In this document: piece by piece, positions 1-7,934 of the stretch
Numbering within the stretch: position 1 is the first letter of the stretch
How the letters are laid out: each line of letters opens with the position of its first letter
NCBI GenBank assembly: GCA_003452965.1
Contig: DMMW01000039.1
Location: forward strand, 17,623-25,893
DNA: 8,271 bases
Direction of reading: 5' to 3'
Origin: Elusimicrobiota bacterium
GTDB lineage: Bacteria; Elusimicrobiota; UBA8919
Translations under genes and position numbers: made by a program
Notes under the pieces: generated by a model
What the model was told of the DNA's origin: nothing
What the model saw: the letters and a program-made list of their open reading frames with translations, nothing else
Databases searched by the model: none

Positions 1-1953
1 TTCTCGCTATTAATTCCTTTCGGTAATATAGCATACCGCATAAACATAATGTCAGCCTTTTTCGGTGCACTTACTTGCGGAATTTTTTATTTAGCTGTTA
101 AAGATTTAAACAATAAATCCAATATTGAAAAAAATACCGATTTTATTTTTTTTATCGCTGCTTTAAGCTTGGCATTTTCAAAAACTTTATGGTCTGTTTC
201 AACCGTCGCTGAAATGTACACCATCAACACCTTTTTTATAATATTGCTTATTTACTTGCTAATCAACACAAAATATTTATTACATATAATTTTTCTGTTC
301 GGGTTATCAATGGGAAATCGTATTGACATAGTTTTGATATCGCCCGGAATATTGTATTACGTCTTAATCAATAAATACAAAATTTTTACCGTTAAATCAC
401 TCGTGCATATATTAATAATATTTACGGTCGGATTCTCAATTTATTTTTATCTTCCCGTAAGGTCAAAAACATCACCGCATTTAAACTGGAATAAACCCGA
501 TAACTTCCAGACATTACTTGAGACAATCACCCGTAAAACACACGGAAAAACATTGGATCTTATTTCCTCAAGATATAAAATAAGTGATGTATTCGGTTCT
601 GAAATGAACATCTATTTAAAAAGAACTTTCAGACTTTTTTCCGTATTTGGCATTCCGGTTATCATTCTGGGTTTATTCGGCTTATACAAAAAAAATATAA
701 AATTTTTAAATACAACTCTTATAATCTATTTATTATCCGGTCCGATATTTATTGCCATAGCTAAAATGCCTCCGAATCCACATGCACTTGCGATAATGGA
801 ACCTCACTATTTAATATCCGATTTGATACTCGCATTATGGTTTGGAACCGGCTTGTTTTTTCTTTCTCAAAAATTCAAAAAATATTCAATTATTGTTCTT
901 ATTATCCCGGTATTAATATTTTTATCAAATTTCAGCAAACAAAACATGCGTTTTAATTTTAATGCATATGATTTTGCCAGAAACGTATTCAGGTCATTGC
1001 CTAAAAATTCAATAATAATCTCCAGAGAAGACGTACAAGTTTTTTCAGAATGGTATCTGCAGTTTGTGGAAAAAAGGCGGGATGATATCACCGTTATTGC
1101 CAAAGGACTATCCAGAAGTACCTGGTACCAAGAATCATTAAAAAAATATAAAAACACCAATGTTGTATCATTGAATAATCCTGAAGGTTTTACCCAATTT
1201 TTTCATTTAAACAAGGGCAGAAGTATTTATTACACCACGGATGTGGAAGATTATGAAATGCTCGGACAAAACAATTATTTTACCTATCCGTATTGGTTGG
1301 TTTTCAACGTAAGAAAAGAAAAGATTAATTATATTAAACCTTTTGATTTTGAAGAGATATATATACTGAGGAATCCATTGAAAGTTAGTTCTTACTATGA
1401 TATTTTTAACCAGAAAATAATTGCACAATATGCAGATTCACTATTCAGAGCCGGATTATTCTTTTTGAATAAATATGAAATAAACCATGCTATAAACTAC
1501 TTTGAAAAAGCAATTACAATAAAGGATGATATTCCATCGCTATACTTCAATCTTGGCTGGATTTATTTCCAAAGAAACAATCTCGAGAAAACAGAATATT
1601 ATTATAAAGAATCTATCAAATACTACAAGAAAATGTATAATGACGGCTTGGATTATAAATCATTTCCTGAAATCATAGATTCCATTGTTAACGATTGGGC
1701 AACGGTACATAATAACTTAGGAACCGTTTATGAAAAGCAGAATAAAATCAATGAAGCAATTAGCGAATATTCTATTGCCGTAGAAATTAAACCCAATTAT
1801 GCCGATGCACATTATAATATGGCTGTAGCATATTGGCATCTTAAAGATTGGAGAAAGGTAATTCAGGAATTAGAAACAACTTTGCGGATTAATCCCAACC
1901 ATGCAGATGCGCCCAAATATTTATATATTGCAAAAAGAAATCTCGGATTATGA
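1..1953 (+). CDS. DUF2723 (TMEM260-like) membrane glycosyltransferase with C-terminal TPR repeats, 5'-truncated by window edge
   Basis: The reading frame is open from base 1, and the 16 residues before the first ATG (position 49) continue family-like sequence (LLIPFGNIAYRINIM). The ATG at 49 is therefore internal and the real start lies outside the window; 650 residues are visible. Counting from the first visible codon, about nine hydrophobic segments lie between residues 17 and 311. Family signatures are WSVSTVAEMYTIN (64-76), close to the WSQAVVAEVYTLN type seen in DUF2723 proteins, and LNWNKPDNFQTLLETITR (161-178), matching the usual LNWGDP...F...I.R motif. A soluble part resembling the SLP.N..I...D....WYLQ..E..R.D.TV stretch follows at about 333-366. 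Four 34-residue TPR units lie at about 477-510, 511-544, 567-600 and 601-634. Known of the family: TMEM260 is a protein O-mannosyltransferase. That the bacterial protein moves a sugar from a lipid carrier to an acceptor outside the membrane is inference. The TPRs may bind protein partners. The stop overlaps the next start. Confidence 0.85.
   Translation, partial: FSLLIPFGNIAYRINIMSAFFGALTCGIFYLAVKDLNNKSNIEKNTDFIFFIAALSLAFSKTLWSVSTVAEMYTINTFFIILLIYLLINTKYLLHIIFLFGLSMGNRIDIVLISPGILYYVLINKYKIFTVKSLVHILIIFTVGFSIYFYLPVRSKTSPHLNWNKPDNFQTLLETITRKTHGKTLDLISSRYKISDVFGSEMNIYLKRTFRLFSVFGIPVIILGLFGLYKKNIKFLNTTLIIYLLSGPIFIAIAKMPPNPHALAIMEPHYLISDLILALWFGTGLFFLSQKFKKYSIIVLIIPVLIFLSNFSKQNMRFNFNAYDFARNVFRSLPKNSIIISREDVQVFSEWYLQFVEKRRDDITVIAKGLSRSTWYQESLKKYKNTNVVSLNNPEGFTQFFHLNKGRSIYYTTDVEDYEMLGQNNYFTYPYWLVFNVRKEKINYIKPFDFEEIYILRNPLKVSSYYDIFNQKIIAQYADSLFRAGLFFLNKYEINHAINYFEKAITIKDDIPSLYFNLGWIYFQRNNLEKTEYYYKESIKYYKKMYNDGLDYKSFPEIIDSIVNDWATVHNNLGTVYEKQNKINEAISEYSIAVEIKPNYADAHYNMAVAYWHLKDWRKVIQELETTLRINPNHADAPKYLYIAKRNLGL
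1429..1902 (+). other. TPR domain of the DUF2723 protein (four units)
   Basis: Four helix-turn-helix units of 34 residues show the TPR pattern of small and aromatic residues, for example NLGWIYFQRNNLEKTEYYYK, NNLGTVYEKQNKINEAISEY and YNMAVAYWHLKDWRKVIQEL. Units 1-2 and 3-4 are each contiguous. A 22-residue insert containing YNDGLDYKSFPEIIDSI separates the two pairs. The domain follows the last hydrophobic segment by about 165 residues, so it should be soluble and probably faces the same side as the catalytic loops. Protein-protein contact is the usual TPR role; the partner here is unknown. Confidence 0.85.
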
Positions 1954-3605
1954 AAACAAAAATAATTATTTTGATACTTCTAACTATATTGGCATTGCAA
2001 GTTATTTTTTCATCAAGGCAGAAATGCGCCTATTATGACGAACCGTTTCAAATAGCCGCAGGACTTTATCATATCAAATTTAATGATTACAGAATTGAAA
2101 TTCAAAATCCTCCGTTAATAAGAATACTTACCGCTATACCGCTAATAGCGTCAAAAACCATAATAAACGAAGAACCAAAATCGTATTGGACATCTTACCA
2201 AAAATTTGCATACGGCAAAAATTTCCTATATAAAAACAACCTGAAAGCGGATACAATATTATTTTTAGCACGGTTGCAGATACTGGGACTATCTATTTTG
2301 TTAGGTCTTCTAATATTTATATGGGCGAAAAAAATATTTAATGATGAAAAATGCGGACTATTCGCACTTGTATTTTATTGTTTTTCACCTAATATTCTTG
2401 CCTTCTCCGGTATTGCAGGTACCGATTTGGGCATAGCTTTTCTCACTTTACTTTCTCTATATCTATTTAAAAACTACCTTGAAAAACCTTCACGAAGCAG
2501 CATAATTTACACTGGGATTTCACTGGGCTTAGCATTTTCAACAAAATTCAGTGCAATTTTGTTAATACCAATATTTATTCTTTTCTCTTTATCAGAAAAA
2601 AACAGATTAAAAAAACTAATCGATATTTTATTCATATTTATCATTGCTTTTATTGTAATAACAATAACTTATCAGGGTAATATTAAACTATTTTTTGAGG
2701 GATTAAAAAGTGTATTCGGTATCATGGGACAAAAAGGAGTTTTAACATTTCTAAACGGAAAATATTCAAACAGCGGATTCGGAACATATTATCTATTTGC
2801 ATTTTTATTAAAATCCACTTTACCAGTTATATTATTATTCATATTTTCTATATTTATCTTCAAAAAAATACCTGCATCCAAATTTGACAAACTCTATATT
2901 TTGTTTCCTATAGCAATATTTTTTGCTGCCGCTTCATATTCCAAAACACAAATCGGATTAAGATACATATTACCGATATATCCTCTAATATTCGTCTTTA
3001 TTTCCGGATTAATAAAAACTCCAAGGATAAAACTCAACAGCATTTTTCATTATTTATTATATTTTATGCTTGGTTTTCATATATATACCTCAATAAAAAC
3101 CTATCCACATTATCTCGCTTATTTTAATGAGTTAGTAGGGGGACCTAAAAACGGATATAAATACCTGGTTGATTCAAATTTGGATTGGGGACAGGATTTA
3201 AAATTCCTAAAAAAATATCTTGAAAATAAAAACGTTAATCTTATTGAATGTTATTTCGGGCAGGGAGACACAAAATATGAAGGAATAAAAAGCCAGCATA
3301 TCTTATCAGGAGAATGCTCGCCCAACATAGATTATTCAGAAAAGGAAAGAACCGATTTACTTGCCATAAGTGCCACTTATTTTCAAGGAATATACATAGG
3401 TCAAGTTGACATATTTAAATGGTTGAAAAACAGAATACCGATTCAAAATATAGGCTACAGCATTTTAGTATTTGATATCACTAACGATTCCGAATCACAT
3501 AAAAATATCGGCGATATTTTTTACTATGGAATAAAAAACTATGAAGCCGCAAAGAAAGAATACAACAGGGCAAAGGAAATTTCAAAACAAGATAAACACA
3601 GATGA
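1950..3605 (+). CDS. GT39/PMT_2-type lipid-carrier-dependent membrane glycosyltransferase
   Basis: This 551-residue multi-pass protein has about ten hydrophobic segments (for example 4-20, 106-126, 183-212, 279-304, 337-354). Family marks are an acidic pair in the first outer loop, YYDEPFQIAAGLYHIK (D30, E31), followed by NPPL (53-56, the HPPL position of relatives). Further marks are GTD (157-159), GLAFSTKFSA (193-202), and YYLFAFLLKSTLPVILL (280-296). The sequence GGPKNGYKYLVDSNLDWGQD (397-416) is highly typical of this subfamily. Known of the family: such proteins use polyprenyl-phosphate sugars and act on the outer side of the cytoplasmic membrane, with the Asp/Glu pair needed for catalysis. 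Acceptor and sugar cannot be read from sequence. Residues 519-545 (IGDIFYYGIKNYEAAKKEYN) look like a single TPR-like helix pair. The ATG overlaps the upstream stop (ATGA) and has no Shine-Dalgarno sequence, so translation is probably coupled to the DUF2723 gene. The pair likely belongs to one pathway. Confidence 0.85.
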   Translation: MKTKIIILILLTILALQVIFSSRQKCAYYDEPFQIAAGLYHIKFNDYRIEIQNPPLIRILTAIPLIASKTIINEEPKSYWTSYQKFAYGKNFLYKNNLKADTILFLARLQILGLSILLGLLIFIWAKKIFNDEKCGLFALVFYCFSPNILAFSGIAGTDLGIAFLTLLSLYLFKNYLEKPSRSSIIYTGISLGLAFSTKFSAILLIPIFILFSLSEKNRLKKLIDILFIFIIAFIVITITYQGNIKLFFEGLKSVFGIMGQKGVLTFLNGKYSNSGFGTYYLFAFLLKSTLPVILLFIFSIFIFKKIPASKFDKLYILFPIAIFFAAASYSKTQIGLRYILPIYPLIFVFISGLIKTPRIKLNSIFHYLLYFMLGFHIYTSIKTYPHYLAYFNELVGGPKNGYKYLVDSNLDWGQDLKFLKKYLENKNVNLIECYFGQGDTKYEGIKSQHILSGECSPNIDYSEKERTDLLAISATYFQGIYIGQVDIFKWLKNRIPIQNIGYSILVFDITNDSESHKNIGDIFYYGIKNYEAAKKEYNRAKEISKQDKHR

Positions 3606-3661
3606 ATCTCCTTGGGCGAAGTCCTGTGGATTAAAAACCTTCATCATTCATCATTTAAGTT
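3606..3661 (+). other. Short spacer with small hairpin and 7-nt tandem repeat
   Basis: The 56-nt spacer separates the glycosyltransferase gene from the DUF4175 gene. It holds GGGCGAAGTCC (3614-3624), which can fold as a four-pair stem with one G-U pair and a GAA loop, and the tandem heptamer TCATCAT (3641-3654). There is no T-tract after the hairpin, so it does not look like an intrinsic terminator. I see no convincing promoter and no Shine-Dalgarno sequence before the ATG at 3662. Confidence 0.4.
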
Positions 3662-6600
3662 ATGGATAATATAAAAAACTTAATATCAAAAACAAAAATA
3701 AAACTGGGTATTTATCACATTATTAACACGATAATAAAAATCTTTATCGTGCTATTCCTATTGATATTTATCAATTATTTTCTTGACCTTCTTTCATTAT
3801 CTTCGCATAACATTAGATTCGTTTTATTGTTTCTTTGTATTTCGGCACTATTTTACTTAACGGTAAAAACAATAAAAAAAATAATATATCTCAAAAATGC
3901 TGATGAAGAAATATCGCTTCTTATCCAAAAAAAGAATGAAAACCTCAAAGACGACCTGATAATAGCCGTCCAATTAACTAAAAATATATATCCGAATACA
4001 TCCGTCGAACTTACCGATGCATTTATTAAACATACGTCATCAAAGATATCAACCGATATGCTTAAAAATGTTATCGGTCCCAAAAATCTAAAAAATATTT
4101 TCATTATCTTTACTGTATTAATAATCAACTTCATAATATTCTCCAGTCAACTTACATTAAAAAGATATTTTTTGATATTTACCTCAGCAACAGAATTCAC
4201 GGTTTCGCCTAAGGATACAACGATAACCGCAGGTAGCGACGTAACTATATTTGTTGTTCCCAAATCTGAAAATATAACACCCTATATATTTTACAGAGAA
4301 ATCAATAGTAGCTGGCAGCAAAAAAAGATGAAAAATATTGAAAATAAAAAATATGCTGAAAAAATTGAAAATGTCATGTCGGATACCGAATATTACGTTG
4401 AATTACTGGACACAAAATCCGTTAAATATAATATCACAATTGTATCGCCTATGGCCATATCAGTTTCAAAGGTTGAATATATTTATCCTTTACATATCGG
4501 CTTAGCGAATAAAACAGAAACCGAAGCGGACATAGAAGCTCCAAGAGGAACAACAATAAAAATCACAGCTCAAACAAACAGAAGCATAAAAGAAGCATTT
4601 CTACTTACGAATACCGCAGAAAAAATAAGAACAAAAATGTCTAAAAATGAAATTACCGGTCAATTTATCGTGCAAAATCAGTCTGAATACTGGTTTGAGC
4701 CGGTATTAAACGGCGAAACCATTCCACAACCTACAAAACATAAAATAAGCATAATAAAAAATAATCCTCCGAAAATTGACATAATCGCACCCGCCCTTAA
4801 TGTAATGATTTCCGAAAATGGAAGATTAAAAATAGTCTATTCTGCTGAAGATGATTTCGGAATTTCTGAAATAAGCATAAATTATCTTACGCTAAACAAA
4901 AAAAATCAGATAAAATCCTTCACTAAACCTGAAAAGAAAACACTTGATGAATATGAAATAATTATACCTGATTTAAATCTGAAGCCAAAAGACGTAGTAG
5001 AATACCGGCTTGAAGTAACCGATAGCGGCAACCTAAGTGAAAAACTTACTTCTTATTCAGAAAAATATTCATTTGAAATTTTATCATATGAATTGGAGCA
5101 CCAATTGATAGAAATGGAACTAAATGAATTCAACATGGAATTAAATGAAGTATTATCCAGACAACTCCAGAGTAAAACCGCTTTAACAAAACAGGATTTT
5201 GAAAACGCATCACTCATGCAGCAAAAGGCGCAGGAATTAATGAAATCATCCTCATCAAATCTAAAAAAAACAATAGATAAAATGGCGAATGACCCGTTAA
5301 CTTCATATTCAAATTATCTTGAATATGAAAACATGCTAGACGCTGTAGAAATGCTTGGAAATCAAAAAATGAACGAAGCAATCAATTCGCTTTCTAATAA
5401 ACAAACGGATAATGCAAGTAAAATTCAAGATGAAATATTAGAAGAACTTAAACGGCTCAGTACTTTTTCTGAAAATATCGTAAAAAACCAGAAAATGGAA
5501 GACATGTTATCCACAACCCGCGAAATGGCCGACTCTGCAGATATGATAGAACAAAAACTTTCGGATTTAAAAAACATCCCAGACCCACAAAAAATGAAAG
5601 AACTTCAAAAAGCCACAGAGCGACTATCTGAATTAATAAGCCAACTTTCCGAAAAACTCGCAAAAATGCCACAGGAAACACCTAATGACTTTGCAAACAA
5701 CGAAAAAATGAAAAAAATCGACTTAATGCAAATGAAACTAAGTACTGACGAAATGAAATGGTCATTGCAGATGGGAAACATAGACAAAGCAATTGAACTT
5801 GCCCAAAAATTAAGCAAGCAAGTATCGGATATACTGAATTCAATTGAAAACTCGGTAAATTCCACGAACAGTAATATGAACTCCGGGCTTCAACTTGAAA
5901 TCAATCAAACAATCGGCGAATTAGACACAATAATCAATGAACAGCAAAAAATATTAACCGATACGCAGAAAATTGACGCAAAGCGGTTAGAAAAAACATT
6001 GGCGTTACAGAAAGAATTACTCAAAAAACTTGCTGAAAAACAAAAAAGAGCTATTGTTGAACTGGGCAATTCAAAATCAATAATTGAAAAAAGCACATTC
6101 ACGCATCCGGGCATATACAACCTTTACATACACCCGGAAAGAAACATGGAAATAGTTCTTGGCGAATTTGCATCACAAAAAATTGACAAATCGCGAAATC
6201 TATTGGTTGAAATAATATCCATGCTTGATAATCTCGAAAAAAATATTAGCATAATAAACGCAAAAAATCATATAACAAAAAGTAAAACGATTGAACAGGA
6301 AATCTTGGATGAACTTAACAATTTTTCACCGGACAAATCAGCACTTTATAATAAAAACGATTTTGAATTACAAAAACAATTATCCGAGAACCAAAAAAAT
6401 AATCAACTAAGAACTCAATCATTAACAAAAACATTTTCCGACTTATCAAAAAAGTCTCTTTCCATCCCATCTGATATAACTAAAAAAATATCCTCATCGG
6501 AAAAATCAATGGGTTCCGCTTCCGAAGAACTTAACAACACAAATATCCCGAGTGCCGTTGACTACGAAAAAAAAGCATTGGATGAACTACTGAGCAGCAA

Positions 6601-6865
6601 AGAATCGCTCCAAAACGCATCCGACCAGATGACACAAATGTCCAAAAGCGGGAACAGCGGTATGTCAGGCGGAATGCCCAGAATCAGGGCAAGTGGCACC
6701 GGCGGTTATACAGGATTCAGAAGCGGCTTTGTAAAAATACCATCTGCAGATGAATACAAACCTCCAAAAGAACTTAGAGAAACAATAATTGAATCTCTCC
6801 AGCAAAAATACCCACAAAAATATGACACCATCATAAAGGACTACTTCAAACGGCTGATAGAATAA
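3662..6865 (+). CDS. DUF4175-type membrane-anchored long coiled-coil protein
   Basis: This 1067-residue protein has membrane segments at about 17-40, 51-70 and 143-162. A helical stretch lies between segments two and three, with a pattern (ADEEISLLIQKKNENLKDDL) that recalls the DUF4175 'ERF..L.DRL' region. After the third segment comes a beta-rich outer part (about 175-475) with family-like patches: FTVSPKDTTITAGSDVTIFV, VSKVEYIYPLHIGLANKTET (268-287), IEAPRGTTIKI, AEDDFGISEISINY (395-408) and VEYRLEVTDSG (446-456). About 476-995 is highly charged, Lys/Glu/Gln/Met-rich helix, mostly coiled coil. A Gly/Ser linker (997-1017) and a compact C-terminal helix (about 1031-1067) end the protein. DUF4175 has no established biochemical role; in other bacteria I recall it near MoxR/DUF58/VWA genes, which are absent here. 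The ATG is the first start after an in-frame TAA at 3656, and no Shine-Dalgarno sequence is seen. Length and architecture look complete. The family call rests on remembered patterns, not a search. Confidence 0.75.
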   Translation: MDNIKNLISKTKIKLGIYHIINTIIKIFIVLFLLIFINYFLDLLSLSSHNIRFVLLFLCISALFYLTVKTIKKIIYLKNADEEISLLIQKKNENLKDDLIIAVQLTKNIYPNTSVELTDAFIKHTSSKISTDMLKNVIGPKNLKNIFIIFTVLIINFIIFSSQLTLKRYFLIFTSATEFTVSPKDTTITAGSDVTIFVVPKSENITPYIFYREINSSWQQKKMKNIENKKYAEKIENVMSDTEYYVELLDTKSVKYNITIVSPMAISVSKVEYIYPLHIGLANKTETEADIEAPRGTTIKITAQTNRSIKEAFLLTNTAEKIRTKMSKNEITGQFIVQNQSEYWFEPVLNGETIPQPTKHKISIIKNNPPKIDIIAPALNVMISENGRLKIVYSAEDDFGISEISINYLTLNKKNQIKSFTKPEKKTLDEYEIIIPDLNLKPKDVVEYRLEVTDSGNLSEKLTSYSEKYSFEILSYELEHQLIEMELNEFNMELNEVLSRQLQSKTALTKQDFENASLMQQKAQELMKSSSSNLKKTIDKMANDPLTSYSNYLEYENMLDAVEMLGNQKMNEAINSLSNKQTDNASKIQDEILEELKRLSTFSENIVKNQKMEDMLSTTREMADSADMIEQKLSDLKNIPDPQKMKELQKATERLSELISQLSEKLAKMPQETPNDFANNEKMKKIDLMQMKLSTDEMKWSLQMGNIDKAIELAQKLSKQVSDILNSIENSVNSTNSNMNSGLQLEINQTIGELDTIINEQQKILTDTQKIDAKRLEKTLALQKELLKKLAEKQKRAIVELGNSKSIIEKSTFTHPGIYNLYIHPERNMEIVLGEFASQKIDKSRNLLVEIISMLDNLEKNISIINAKNHITKSKTIEQEILDELNNFSPDKSALYNKNDFELQKQLSENQKNNQLRTQSLTKTFSDLSKKSLSIPSDITKKISSSEKSMGSASEELNNTNIPSAVDYEKKALDELLSSKESLQNASDQMTQMSKSGNSGMSGGMPRIRASGTGGYTGFRSGFVKIPSADEYKPPKELRETIIESLQQKYPQKYDTIIKDYFKRLIE
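6650..6712 (+). other. Gly/Ser/Met-rich linker near the DUF4175 C-terminus
   Basis: Residues 997-1017 contain repeated Gly and Ser (NSGMSGGMPR, then SGTGGYTG) and break the long coiled coil. They separate it from a terminal segment whose YPQKYDTIIKDYFKRL sequence looks like a conserved short helix. The local composition is clearly unlike the rest of the protein. A flexible tether for a docking tail is an inference. Confidence 0.6.
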
Positions 6866-6866
6866 T

Positions 6867-6890
6867 AATGGGGACGGTTCTATTTATTTA
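6867..6890 (+). repeat. 24-nt direct repeat, copy 1 (GGGGACGGTTC type)
   Basis: The repeat starts one base after the DUF4175 stop codon and ends five bases before the next ATG. Its core AATGGGGACGGTTCT is identical to copy 2 at 7935-7949. Over 24 nt the two copies match at 22 positions, the two mismatches being adjacent (AT against TA). The 30-nt spacer is almost wholly made of this repeat, so the downstream gene lacks a normal ribosome-binding region: GGGGA ends 21 nt before its ATG, which is too far. From memory, GGGGACGGTTC sequences recur as dispersed fragments in many bacterial genomes near IS200/RAYT-type transposases; that origin is inference. Confidence 0.7.
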
Positions 6891-6895
6891 AAAAA

Positions 6896-7900
6896 ATGAA
6901 ATGCCCAAAATGTAATTACGAAAATAAAGAAAATACTCTATATTGCGGTTTATGCTATGAAGTTCTTAGAAAAGAAAAGCAAAATCCGGAAACCGTATCA
7001 CAACCTGAACCTATAAACCTACAAACTTCAAAACCAAAAACATCCGATAAAACAAAACTAATATTAATAAGTATCTCATTATTCCTAATAATAATTGTCG
7101 CTTGGTTAATAATCAGAGAAATGGTTATGCCCATATATGCACAAAAAAGAAGAATAGAAGAAACCGCATTAGCACAAAAGAAAATCAGGGACAACTTCAA
7201 ACCATACACAGGTCAAATAGACATACAAATAAACCTAATATCCCAACTTTTTGGAATGACAAAACAAACCCTTCATGAATTTAGAAAATCAAAAATCGAT
7301 GAACATGCGATACTAAATATATTTCAACCGGCATACGTATTATGCAGTAAAATATTTGATACGATAGAATATGACAAGGATTGGGTTAACAGTGCCCAGT
7401 TTTACATCTGCAATCCATATCAATTAATAATATTAAGCAACGTGAACTCAATAACTGCTTTAATAGACTACTGTAAAAACCCGGAGATAAAATATTCTAA
7501 CAGAACCATAGAAGAAACCTACCGGGGCAATGATGCAGAATGGCTATTTAAACAAATATACAGTACCGAAGCAGAACCCGGAAAAATAAGGCTATGGATG
7601 GTAAATGCGTATGATGCCGGATTGAAATATGCAAACATAGATAAACAAAAATCCGAAAACATTGACTTTGCATACAACACTTCATCGGAAGATATAGTCA
7701 ATTCTGCATACAGTCAACCATGTTTATTTCATGTTGGTAGATATAACAAAAATAATTTGTCTCCTGCAGACATAAACGGTCGTCTAAAAATATCTGAAAG
7801 GGACAAATACACCTGCATATACGTCAAACTTTGGTTATTAAAACCTCAGGACATAGCCCAACAAGAAGACTTCGCCTACATAATAAAAATAATCCCTTAA
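6896..7900 (+). CDS. Zinc-ribbon membrane protein of unknown function
   Basis: This 334-residue protein opens with a four-cysteine zinc ribbon, MKCPKC...YCGLC (C3, C6, C17, C20). A Pro/Thr/Lys-rich linker (about 26-53) and one hydrophobic segment (about 54-72, LILISISLFLIIIVAW) follow, then a charged helix (about 82-100). The remaining ~230 residues form a domain I do not recognise. Visible landmarks in it are a mostly helical stretch (105-160), four further cysteines (C150, C172, C193, C276), the segment GKIRLWMVNAYDAGLKYANI (229-248) and a C-terminal strand-like run (YTCIYVKLWLL, 305-315). With the ribbon before the single membrane segment, the likely topology is ribbon inside and large domain outside. 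The start is fixed because an in-frame TAA at 6866 leaves no earlier ATG and the ribbon begins at once. There is no Shine-Dalgarno sequence; the leader is poly-A. Copies of a 24-nt repeat flank the gene on both sides. The function is not assignable. Confidence 0.8.
   Translation: MKCPKCNYENKENTLYCGLCYEVLRKEKQNPETVSQPEPINLQTSKPKTSDKTKLILISISLFLIIIVAWLIIREMVMPIYAQKRRIEETALAQKKIRDNFKPYTGQIDIQINLISQLFGMTKQTLHEFRKSKIDEHAILNIFQPAYVLCSKIFDTIEYDKDWVNSAQFYICNPYQLIILSNVNSITALIDYCKNPEIKYSNRTIEETYRGNDAEWLFKQIYSTEAEPGKIRLWMVNAYDAGLKYANIDKQKSENIDFAYNTSSEDIVNSAYSQPCLFHVGRYNKNNLSPADINGRLKISERDKYTCIYVKLWLLKPQDIAQQEDFAYIIKIIP
6902..6955 (+). other. N-terminal CPxC...CxxC zinc ribbon
   Basis: Cys3 and Cys6 (CPKC) and Cys17 and Cys20 (CGLC), ten residues apart, form a classic short zinc ribbon of the kind found at the extreme N-terminus of many bacterial membrane proteins. 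Its presence immediately after the initiator Met supports the chosen start codon. A structural or sensing role is possible; no catalytic residues are visible in it. Confidence 0.85.
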
Positions 7901-7934
7901 TCGCGAAATACATTACTAATTAACCTGACACAGA

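Noticed and set aside
49..51. ATG at 49 as the start of the first gene
   Set aside because: The frame is open to base 1 and the upstream residues fit the family, so this Met is internal to a gene cut by the window edge.
867..1428. Minus-strand open frames opposite the DUF2723 gene
   Set aside because: They lie wholly inside a well-supported gene, have no ribosome-binding site, and their proteins show only composition expected from the opposite strand of an A+T-rich gene.
3641..3654. Tandem TCATCAT heptamers as a CRISPR-like or iteron array
   Set aside because: There are only two units of seven bases with no spacers; this is within chance for a low-complexity spacer.
3853..6120. Minus-strand open frames opposite the DUF4175 gene
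   Set aside because: Phe/Ser/Ile-rich products are the antisense reflection of Lys/Glu/Asn-rich coding sequence; none has recognisable domains or a start signal.
6870..6874. GGGGA as the ribosome-binding site of the zinc-ribbon gene
   Set aside because: It ends 21 nt before the ATG, well outside functional spacing, and belongs to the direct repeat, which also occurs where no gene start follows (7935-7958).
6955..7701. Minus-strand open frames opposite the zinc-ribbon gene
   Set aside because: They overlap a gene with a clear zinc ribbon and membrane segment and have no independent support.
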